Positions 12,839 to 23,400 of a DNA stretch of 64,000 nt are shown here, in pieces. The translations under genes were made by a program, and so were the position numbers. The notes beneath the pieces were generated by a model. The model had not been told where the DNA came from. It worked only from the letters and a program-made list of their open reading frames with translations, and did no database searches. The DNA lies in contig JAMAHW010000001.1 in NCBI GenBank assembly GCA_023627715.1, positions 1,337,379 to 1,401,378 on the forward strand. The letters are read 5' to 3'. This DNA comes from Periconia sp. R9002. Lineage: Eukaryota > Ascomycota > Dothideomycetes > Pleosporales > Periconiaceae. Positions within the stretch are counted from its first letter, which is position 1; every line of letters starts with the position of its first letter.

Positions 12839-13864
12839 GTTGGTGTATCTCAAAGTGAAAAAACTTGGGGGGGCTGAGTGAGGAGCGTAAAGGGTAATTG
12901 AAGTTGTGTGAAGTTGTAGTGATCATTGAACGCGCGATGAGTTATCTCTTAAACAATTCCTGCTTTTACACCAGTGGAAGGACTGCACAAGGTGGTAGCA
13001 CGCAGTGCGGGACACAGCTCATGACCATGAACACGGAAAGACATGTCTCAAAGCAACTACAGATAAATGTTGCAACGCATAGAAAAAGGAATAAAGAGGC
13101 ACAAGATGTGAACGGGGAAACATAATCAGATGCAACTATGACTCGTTAGTATCGATCGCTCTTTGTACCTGAACAGCAAATGACATTTTTGAGCCAAATA
13201 AGATAAATCAAGGTTTCGAAAACGAAAGTTGGACTGTTGCGACTCTTCTGTCCGATTCCGTGAGGCACACGACGCACAAAATGGAAGGGCGTTACACGCC
13301 GGTACGTACGATTCAAGTTTCAGACAGCTCGAATCGAAGTTGCAGTACATCGCATCAACTGGGCTGGGTCAAAGCATGCATGTGTGTATGTGTATAGTGT
13401 AGGTAGTACCTAGCTACCTCAATGGCATCAATCTGATATGGTCATGTGGCCCGTGCACCCTTGGGTGTGCCTGCCGTCAATACCGTGACACTGCGGCCCA
13501 TACATAATCTTCTACCGCCGTCCCGCTCGTGCGATATCTGGCAATGGTAAAGCAGAGGCACTCTTCTGTGCAATAAGATGGGGCTCACGGCGCTTGAAAT
13601 GGAGAGACACTGTACGACGTTGGGTGGGAACTTGAACTTGCATTGGTACCATCACATCATGATGTACTTCAAAGTTACCTACATAGCAGTCTCCCACCGT
13701 CGTCCCGCCCGTTCGGTAGCACACGTCACTAACCCCATTGGGAAGTCAATGTGTCAGCTAAACTTCCGCGCTGTGCTGCTTCTAGTTACATAGGTAATCT
13801 GCATATCCTCGATTCTTCTCCATCACACCGATAATTCTTTGTATCCAGGCCAGAAGTAGGAACC
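12839..13864. other. Intergenic interval with a diverged direct repeat
   Basis: No gene is supported. A GC-rich element, YACCGYCGTCCCGCYCGT-like, occurs at about 13513-13540 and again at about 13695-13720, some 180 bp apart, suggesting an old local duplication upstream of the DUF3632-like gene. Confidence 0.45.
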
Positions 13865-14920
13865 ATGTCTCGTCCAGCCATCTTTGACCTGTCTGATCTA
13901 GAAATCATGATCAACGACCAAAAAGCTACTCAAGACGTCCTCGACAAGTCTTGTCCAGCCGTGCCGGAGTCTTTTGCAGCCACACCCAAGGATTCCTTGC
14001 AACGCAGGCACAGCGTGATTGTCCACCACCTACTGAAGTGCTTTCCGCATTCAGGAAGCTCTTTGACTTTCCCCCTACACCCATGTCAGTGATTGTGAAA
14101 GAGGCCGCCGCTCCAATCATACGAGAGCTGTCAAAAGGCAGTGACCCCAGGGACGGTGTTGAACAGTTATGGTACACTCTTCAAGTTGCTGTCGACCAAC
14201 TCACCGACTACAATGACAAATTTGTCGAATTCGTCGTCGAGCTGCAGAAGCTACCAGATGGCGATCATTTCTTCAAGTCTCTACCCGATTTTCGCCAACA
14301 CATTTCAGAGGCCGGCTATACAGGTGCGTATCGATACCACTTCCTTTTCCCCAATGATCAGTAACTGACAGATTATAGTGTCGGACTGGCCATCGGACAC
14401 AAAATATCGAGACGCAAAACGACAGGCGATGATCAATCAACACGCTTTCCTCGCTAAGCTCTCTACACATGGACTCGCAGTTCATGACCACATATACAGA
14501 GCTGGCTTCATGTTGAGATCAACCTGCGAGTTCGCGCCTTGGGAAAAGTTCCACTTCCCCGACATCGATAGGTATTACAAATACGTAGGAGAGGAAGACT
14601 GGCCAAAGTTTCGCGACGGCGAGCTTGAACCCTACAGCATCAAGAGATTGGATGCCTTAGTCCCCGCAGTTGCTCAATGGATTCAAGTGGTTGGCCACCG
14701 GTTGTACGAGATGGAAGGCGATATGAGTGGTGATCATGACTCGCACAAAGAAAATTGGAATGTCAAATGGACCGGAGACAAGGGATGGTCAAAACAGCGA
14801 TTTGCATTCTGGAGGGAGAGGTTTGAGTGGATGACGAAGGTGACTGCCTTGGAGACGTCCACCAGGCAGATCGCGAAGAAATGTGCGGAGCACATGGCAG
14901 AGATTGAAAGGGGCAATTGA
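13865..14920 (+). CDS. DUF3632-like fungal protein
   Basis: The ATG at 13865 opens IFDLSDLEIMINDQK, an N-terminus typical of DUF3632-type fungal proteins. My model has exons 13865-13960, 14008-14323 and 14379-14920. The second intron (14324-14378) is convincing: GTGCGT donor, CTGAC branch, TAG acceptor. The first (13961-14007) is only 47 bp with a weak GTGCCG donor, but it is phase 0 and restores the frame exactly. If it is not real, the gene carries a frameshift near 13,960-14,010 and is a pseudogene. The body contains repeated aromatic/acidic helices (DWPSDTKYRD, FAPWEKFHFPD, WPKFRDGELEP). No catalytic motif is visible; function is unknown. Confidence 0.6.
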
Positions 14921-15369
14921 TGTATACAACAGTGCGTGAGTCGACCAGGCCCTGGTCGCGAATGGACCTATATGGTCGTGTACCTTTTTCCGCTTTGATA
15001 GATCACCGGCATTCATATCATCACTGGAACTTTCCAATTCACATGTCCCTGTATTCGCTAAATAAGTACCTGTATTATCATTCCCTCGAGGGAACCAAAT
15101 CCAAATTATCCAATGCAAATCACCATTCAAATCAAGATATCCATGACCACAAATGCAAGTGAACCTCCTTCCTCAGTGACATAGTTACAGGAATATTCGA
15201 TGATGATCATTGTCACCCTACCAATACTGACTTATCTATCCATGAAATTGCAATTTCAAAATCCAAGCTACGACATTAAACATGGATCAAGAAAAGCAAA
15301 GGTTCTAATGCCGCCCACCTCTTCCCTCCAACAACCATGAATTTCCAATGGACGGTATTTTAGACTACC
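14921..15369. other. Gene-free spacer
   Basis: 3' flank of the DUF3632-like gene leading into module array B. AT-rich with short imperfect palindromes; no gene or RNA is recognised. Confidence 0.5.
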
Positions 15370-18300
15370 TCTCTGAACCAAAGTACAAGTGAGGAGGAAA
15401 AGAGAAGAGTACAACGAGAGAGAAATCTTCATATCTACTTCCACTACCAATGATTACTAAGCTATACGAAATCGGCGTAGCTCAGCGGTAAAGAAGTAAG
15501 GGTTGCGATGGTGGTGAGGATCATCATCGTTATCAGCTTATTGAAAGCCTTACTTCCATGGATTGTACATTCCGAACTTCGGGGTTCGAAAACACCGGCC
15601 ACACCACATGTAACATCGTTTGATATTTTTTTGAAAGTAGCCCCTGAGGTACACCCACCCACGTATGCGAAGAAAAAAAGTGTAGAAGGAGAAAAGAGAT
15701 ACTTTTATACTCACGTCGATTCCTGCGGATTACTCAGCGACGCCGCTTGAGATGTCCGTTTCAATGAGTAGTGATAATGATAAGCATCATCGCCATCACA
15801 CGCACCAAAACCTGGGTACCCATGAACAGCATATCTCACCACTCGAGTTATACGGCTATACCTGAAGGCTAGAGAAGATGTTTTGGAACCGCCGAATACT
15901 AACATTTTATTTCGCAATTTCGAAAATGGGAAACCCAGGTTCTCCTATTTGCCTACTTGCACTTTTATTACTCCGCTAAGCGGTTTTCGATGCGCATTGA
16001 TTATCATCATCATCACCATCATCACCATCATTGTCATCACTTCAGTCAAGTAACAATGCAGCGCTTTTCTGTCAGACATGAATTTTCGAAAAGCTAGAAC
16101 ATGAACAGGACCAACACAAACCATGTGACATGTTTGATGTGATTTTTAGTAAACACACCCCACCACCTACCACATCAGGCAAGAATTCATTTCACTGTGT
16201 AGAGAAAGAAAAAGGGAAGCAAAGGACAACGCAGATCTTTATATACCCTGTTGTGCGGTCGCTTACTCATCTTTCATCATCTTCTACCCTCCAAACATGG
16301 GAAGGAAACGATGATGAGTATCACCACCGTCTTTCTACTCTTCCCATCGAGCATATCCCCTATCTTGACGTCATTTTCGAAAAACACAACGCCAGCCACA
16401 TGTGTATTGTCAATCTCAATTACTGCACACACCAAACCACCTCCACAACCAAGAGGGTAAAGAAGAGAAGAAGGGAGAGCAGAAAAGAAGTCCTTATATA
16501 CTCCTCTGAACACTTGCTTACTAATACCTTGCCACTTTGTTCGGCGTACAAACGTGTTGGCGGTGATGAGAGTTAGCAGCATCACTGCTATTATCATCAT
16601 CGTTCTAGGAAATGGTGCTGGTCCATGAGTTTTCAAATTCCAAAAGCAAAGACGGACATGATATGGTTATATCTCTGGTTTTAGACATGACACACAACAG
16701 AACACTTATGTGAAGGAGAAAGAAAGACAGAGATAGGGGAGGATTATATACTGTTTAGGCCGGAGCTCCCTACTAGCGTATTGTTCCCCCTGTACTTGTT
16801 AGTTTCAAAAGAGCGCCAAGCGATGGTGATGATGATACTATTCATCACCATCGTTAGAATCTTCTTACAATCTTTCAAACACCGAAAGGTCAACTATATG
16901 TACATGATTCTTGTGATTTTTAAAGCGGCTACATGCTGAGCTACATGTATCCGTGTAATCAAGGAAAGAGAAGAATGAGGGTATGAGGGGGGTTTATATA
17001 CCATTTCCATATCCAAAGGTTAGTCAGAAACAACGCTGTAAAAATATGATAAGCGTAACGACGACGACGATCATCATCATCTCAGTGTCCCGTCAAAAAC
17101 GCAATTCATGCAGCGGGGTCTCGACAGTTGCCAAACACCACACCCATTGCCTTTCTTAACTTCATCATTTTGGACAAGCACAATCCTCCTGCAAGACACC
17201 CATATATTCGTGTAGAAAGAAAGGAAAGAGGAATAGCAGGCGGAGAAGGGGAGTTCTTATATACGTACATCTACCCTGTAAGCTATTCACGTATACAAAC
17301 ACGTGTCCTTACTCTGTCTACGCAGTCCACTGTGAGCCGTACGAGTTTAAGATATGATAATAACGATGGCACCCACCACCATCACTGTATGACATCGGAT
17401 TCTTACATTCGGCTGAACTTGAGAAAGTTCATGAGTTTAAGTTTCGCGAAATGAGCCGAGCCCTCCACATGCGTCATAGACCATACGATTTCCATTAACT
17501 ATAACGCAGAAAGCAAACCAAGTGTGTAAGGAAGAAAATGTAGAAACAAAAACGATCCTTTATATACCCTCTGCAGATTACTAAGCCACATACCTATATG
17601 CGTATATTCCACTTACGTCTGTTCACCATAGAACGTTGTACTCTGTGGCGATGATAAATATCATCATCTCTCCGAATCCAAAACATGGACAAATGTGCTG
17701 ATATTTAGAATACCGAACAGACCAGTTCTCATGCGTTTCAATATCTACGGTTTTCGGAACTATGTGCCTTTCGAAACACCACAGACATGTATTCGGATTC
17801 AGCTTCTTTTTCCATTGCGCCTCCACACCACGTGAACATCATCTGCTGTATTTTTTGAAACTCCCCATTAGAATCGATTCCCGCGTGTGGAGAAAGAAAG
17901 AGAGTATCAACATAGAGACAAACGAGCTTCTTATACCACGTCCATCCCTGCGGATTACTCAGCGATGTAGGAGTATGCATGTACGTCTTTACCGCGTGGT
18001 GATGTTAGGGGATTGCTTGGTGATGATGCGCATTGTCGTTATCGTTGCGCTTTACAAAAAACATTGTTCATGAGAGTAGCTTCTAGCATCATTGGTGTTT
18101 ATTTAGCGCACACACCAACCACAACAGGATCATGCCACCAATTATTGGCCCCTTTTTATACTCCTCTCCACTAAACCGCACCCACATGTGTAAGAAAAAG
18201 AAGAGCGACGGAAGAAGAGACAGTCTTATTTATACACTTCCTACCACACCCGCAGATGACTCAGCTTCTGCTTCCTAGGCATGCGTATATAAGTTTTTAG

Positions 18301-19260
18301 ATTTTACACGATAACAACGATGGTCATCATCATCACTACAGTTTCAAAACGTTCTTGAAGTCCGAATTTCGACAGAAGCAGAGCAACCCACATCGAACTT
18401 CAGATGCCTCCTTTTTGACACACCTTTACCTCTCAGCCCACCATGCCCTACTCCCTGCGTGAAAGGAAAGAGGGAAGTTAAGGAGGAGCAGAAGGGTATT
18501 TATATGCATGCTCCAATTTGTATGACTAATCGCAGATGGTATGCCTGTGCCGTGACCAAGTTATTGATCGCTTGCGAAAATAAGAACGCTTTTAGCAGCA
18601 AATGGTAGGTAGGGTTGGCGGTGTAAGGCACTGTCATCATCATTTTATGTCATGGGAATTGGTTACGAAATGACAGCATGAGCCAGGAAATTTCATGAAT
18701 CATGGTCTACGTAAAATTCATACCACGCGAACATAGCGCTTGATATTGATTTCTTCGGCGGCTATGTCACAAGAAGGAACATATGGCTATTCTTTCCAAT
18801 GTTTTTAGGCTTAATTGCGGCATGTTAAAAGAAACTCAACAGTAATTCCCCGTTCTCTAATACTCTTTAAATCGGTGATGATGGTTTTCATCACATCTAC
18901 TCAACTAGAAATGTTAAATGCCACATGTTTCGTCGCAAAATTTTATAATAAAACGAACCATTGTACCGCCATACAATAGCCCGCCGAACCCTCCACATAT
19001 GGCTCGTGCTCTTGCCATTTTGAATTCCAGAAACCTAAAACCACTCACACTTCGTGTGTGTAGAAAGAATAAGAAAGAGAAAAGGCGGGAAAGAAGTTGA
19101 CTTAAATATACGTTTCTAGACTGTTGCTTACTCACCCACATTCTAACGCTAAACGGCTGTCTCCCCCCTGAAGCGAATGTAGTGGTGATGATGTTCGTTA
19201 TCATTGCTCCCGTTAATAAAAAACTTCGCTTTTATTGTTTCAGTTATACACCAAAATCGG
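15370..19260 (+). repeat. Module array B: purine tract + TATA box + inverted repeat, ~14 copies
   Basis: Same module type and orientation as array A. TATA-like boxes start at 15428 (weak), 15703, 15963 (weak), 16238, 16494, 16743, 16993, 17256, 17559, 17930, 18229, 18499, 18865 (weak) and 19102, so spacing is about 240-370 bp and mostly 250-300. Each box follows a 40-60 nt purine tract (GTGTAGAAAGAAAGG-like). In most copies it is followed 15-25 nt later by GCTTACT(A/C)A or GATTACT(A/C)AG, then by a GAT/ATC-rich inverted repeat. Sequence between these elements varies strongly. No protein-like frame is present. The array ends about 150 bp before the stop codon of the P-loop NTPase gene. Confidence 0.82.
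16821..16853 (+). other. Best hairpin of module array B
   Basis: CGATGGTGATGA (16821-16832) and TCATCACCATCG (16842-16853) form a perfect 12-bp stem with a 9-nt loop, about 75 nt downstream of the TATA-like box at 16743. Other modules have the same type of inverted repeat with different arms, for example GATGATA/TATCATC at 17650-17665. Confidence 0.75.
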
Positions 19261-19409
19261 GGGTTACAACGTCTCTCTACCCCGGACGAACGATCTTTAT
19301 CAATGAACATGACCAGACAGTTGTGCATCTAATGTATCCAATTCACCGTTCTACATCACTCTGGTAAACCTTTTTCAACTCTATCCCCGGTCTCGCATAA
19401 TATCCCTAC

Positions 19410-20169
19410 TTAATCTTTCTTTGTGATTTGTTCTTGAACAAATTTCACCCGTTCTGCGATGCTTTCCATGTCCCTTGACACTACAGCGTATGGAATGCCC
19501 TCACGATCGAGCAGCTCCCGGAAAACGCCGTCGCTTTTCATCCATTCTTGTAAGTCTTCAGGCATCATGCGTATTCCATCATCTACCAACCAACGACATC
19601 CAGCTTCACATAGTATCACGACTCCTGCCTTCATGAATTCTTTCAGCTCTTTCCATGCCTCTGTGTTCAGCATCTCGACTGCGGCTTCCTCTCCGACGAG
19701 CATGCGAGTGTATACGATGGGATCTAGGCCGGAGCGATCGGAGATGTACCATCGGGATGGAGACTTGTCTAGGACAGCTGATTTTTCGGAATTTAGTTGT
19801 GCGGCCAGAATGTCCTTTTGTATTTCGAGAGCGCGAGTTGGGGATGTTTTGAGTTCTTCCCGATTGTATCCTTTTTCCTTGAATACCTTTCGCGCAACCT
19901 GATAGCCAAGGGCACAAAGTCAGTTAGTTTTAGGAAACCATATCTTGGCAAGAGTGAATTTTTGCATAAGAAATGGGCGTCGCTTCAGTCCGACATGTAC
20001 CGGCAGTACGTACCTCTCGAATGATGGTAGGAGGAGCAGTAAGTTCTTGCTCTGATCCGACATATTTTTCCCGATAGAAATCCTCGAGAGCATTGGTAAG
20101 TGTTGTTTTGCCAGTGCTTTGTGGGCCGATAACGTAGAGACATCGATTATGGGCTTTTGGTTCTGCCAT
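19410..20169 (-). CDS. P-loop NTPase, AAA_28/NadR-kinase-like
   Basis: Exons 20169-20014 and 19898-19410 joined across a 115-bp intron (GTACGT donor, CTAACTGAC branch, CAG acceptor, phase 0) encode 214 residues. The N-terminus carries a Walker A motif, GPQSTGKTTL (residues 15-24). A WYISDRSGLDPIVY segment is the Asp-Arg-Ser element typical of NadR/Ttd14-like AAA_28 ATPases, which often act as small-molecule kinases. The C-terminus is helical and charged. It is transcribed divergently from the RdRP-helicase gene, with 328 bp between the two start codons, so the two may be co-regulated. Substrate is unknown. The P-loop call is firm, the subfamily less so. Confidence 0.8.
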
Positions 20170-20497
20170 CGTTGTTGGATTACCGGCTGTTGTGTTACGT
20201 GGGGCAGCACGTACACTTTAAACTTGAATACAATCTTCTTTGTGTAACGTCGCGTAAGTCATACTATACACATGATTCGTTAACGATCAGCTGAGTTTCC
20301 ATGAGCAAGTAACAAACGCTCCTGATCATCCTATCACCTTCGAGTGTTTGCTCGACCAGCATCTCACGTGCAGTCTTGGCGGTGAATAATTCAAAGTTCG
20401 ACCTTTGTTGCTACCCACGCTGTTGTTGCAAGTCAGTCAACTGACTCCGCAATCTTTCGTTCTTGTACGTTATCTATTGGTATTTTTCAAACGAAAG
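20170..20497. promoter_or_regulatory. Divergent promoter between P-loop NTPase and RdRP-helicase
   Basis: 328 bp separate the two start codons. It contains a CACGTG E-box-like site (about 20365) and TGATCA/CGATCAGCTGAG palindromic stretches. Its shortness limits how much extra N-terminal exon the RdRP gene could have. Confidence 0.5.
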
Positions 20498-23400
20498 ATG
20501 AGCAATCTGCGGGCTTTCCGCGCCCTTCTTGCCGACAGCATAGAGCCCGATGCGCAAGCCTGGGAATACGTTGTCGCCGACCTGCCCTCGGGTGAGCGTA
20601 CGAATGCTAGTGGCCTTGTCAAGTCTCTTTCATTCGTGACTTCAGGCACAAAACAAGAGATCATCTTGCGATTTGAGAGTGTGCCAGGAAATCGCGTTAC
20701 TCGCGCGGAGCTGTTAGACAAACTTCTCCTCGTTTCATTCGTCAACTTCCGCCCACGATGGCCAGGACAAACGCCATCCGATACAGAACGACCCGCAACA
20801 ATGAGAGAGAGCGGGGACTACACTACCAGGCTACTTCAAACCGGTGTCAAAATTAACGGTCTCCATTATCATTTTTACGGTCATTCAAATAGCCAGCTTA
20901 AATCTCGATCTTGTTTGATGTACGGGAGCTCAAAGGAAAATATCGCGGCGAAGCTTGAAGCGATGGGAGACTTCTCAAAGCTGAAGTCCGTTGCTAAAAA
21001 GGCAAAACGGATCGGACTTCTCTTTTCCAGTGCGGAGATGGCACTCACTCTGCCACCCGACCGCTGCAGCGACATCGAAGATGTCAAACGAGACGATTAT
21101 ACATTTACAGACGGATGCGGCTCAATCTCCCCTCAACTCGCACGACAATTGATGCAACGGCGCAAAATACGTTTCCGTAACAAAACGTATCTTCCATCAG
21201 TGTATCAGATACGATATCGGGGATACAAGGGGGTGTTGACCTTAGACCCAAGTCTTCGCGGGAAGATTCAGGTGGAGTTCCGAGAATCTATGAGAAAGTT
21301 CAAGGACGCGCCTGACCACGGTCTCGCAGTAGTAGATTACTCCAAGGTCAGTTTCTTTATTTGAAGAGCGAAATTCAGAGCTAATTTCTTTCAGCCATAT
21401 GCTTTTGGATACCTGAACGATGAAGTAGTGATATTGCTGCACACACTGGGTATTTCGGAAAAGACTCTGCTTGCAAAGCAGCAAGATCACTTAAATCTTT
21501 TGAGCAGAGCAAGCCAGGGAGATTCACAGACAGCATTCCAATTCCTTTCATACTGCGATAAAACTGATGTTGCAGAAAAGCTTCTTATCGAAGGTATCGA
21601 AGCAATCCGTGGCACGTTGGGCAGTTTGGTTCGGCAGGAGTATGCGAAAATGCTGAATAAACGAGATGAACAGCGATGTCGGATCCTGATACCAAAATCT
21701 CGCCTTTTATTCGGTGTATGTGATCCCACCAGCAAGAATGGAAAACCAGGTAGACTGAAGGAGGGCGAATGCTTCGTACGGATAACCCACGATGGTGACG
21801 GCATGCCCCGTACCATCATCAACACTGAAGTGATGGTCACTCGAAACCCTTGTTTGCATCCTGGTGATTTACAAAAGTTCAAAGCCGTGGATATACCTGA
21901 GTTTGCCGATCATCTAAAAGACTGCATCGTTTTCTCGACTCGAGGGAAACGGCCGAGCGCTGATCTAATGTTAGGTGGTGACCTTGACGGGGACAAATGT
22001 AAGTATTGATTTGCCAGATATCAGATTCTTGTTAATGATTCAATCTAGTCTTCGTCACATGGGACCCCAATATCATTCCGCGAACGATGGCGGAACCAGC
22101 CGAATACCCTGCAGGAAAAGAGCTGGTCACCTTCGGTGAAGTCACAGGGGATGCCCGTGCCGAATATTTTGCCCGATATAACAACGCATCCTTGGGGAAG
22201 GTCAAGAATCTCTACATGAAATGGGCGCGGCTGGGGAATTGCATGAGTTCTGAGTGCCAGCAGCTGAATCGGCTCTTCTCGCAATGCGTGGATGGTAATC
22301 ACATTCGTATACCGGAAAATCTACAAAAGCTCGCACTTCTTGAGGATGCACCCGATCCCACGTCAGATACCCCACCTTTCATCCTGGATGTTCTGCATGA
22401 AGCTAGCAAGAAATTTATACAACAAGCGGCTTTGCTACACCCAGACCACGCAGACGATGTTGAGGTGCTAGAATTATTTCTCGTCAGAGACAAGATCGCG
22501 ATTACCGAGTTCGAATTGCTCCAACTTACAATGAAATGGTGCAATCGGAACGGTTTCAATATTCTAGAATTTAGCGAGCTTCTCGATTTCAGCGCCCTTA
22601 CAGATGAACAACAACTTTGGTTTCTCCACAGCCTTCCACCCTCGGCCACAGCGCCCAGTCTAGTTCGAAATGGGCTTCTGCAATCAGACTTGATCACACC
22701 GTCTGAGGCTCGTAGATTCCGCCTGGATCACTCCGCTCTGCACTGGAAACCAGTCTTCAAATCATCCAGTGATCGAATGGGGAGGTTTCTGCCAACGTTG
22801 GCTCGGGCAATAGAAACCTTCCATAAGAAGCTGATTATTTTGACCGCTGACGAACGTCTCTCCTTGGCTATATATGTACCAAGGAAGATTGAGAAAGCCA
22901 ACGAAGTGCAAGTGGATACCATGGTCCGCGTTTTCGCTTTTCCACACTCTCAAGGATCTCATTCCGCAAACTACAAAGTTTTCCCTACAAAGACCAACTA
23001 CCGACTATTCTTCGATGAACATGTTTTCCAACTGTATGAGGGTAAACGTGCCAACACATGGATCTTTCTGAGGCGGCCCCAAAATGACGACTCGTTATAC
23101 AAAAACGAAAAGAAGAAAACTGATCAACGTCGACTGAGGGACGTGACTTTGCGTGAAGGAGTCAACTTCGAGTGTAAAGCCAGTGTCGCTTTAAATAAAT
23201 TTAACGGCGATCTACAAAAGCATGTGGGCAGAGTCCAGCAGAATGGTGTCCTAGGCGCGGTAAGTTTGGTCGTCACATCTTTGGGAAAGATCTATCCGCT
23301 TACTAGGTTATAGGAAATATATGCGATTAGCAATCGAGACATAAACTCTATGCGCGTGCTCGACGAGTGGCTAAATTATGTTGACACTGATGAGATCTTA

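Noticed and set aside
15478..15593. tRNA-like A-box (TAGCTCAGCGGT) and B-box-like GGTTCGAAAAC
   Set aside because: The boxes are about 104 bp apart, the T-arm does not pair and no acceptor stem forms. Probably chance, or at best a tRNA-derived fragment.
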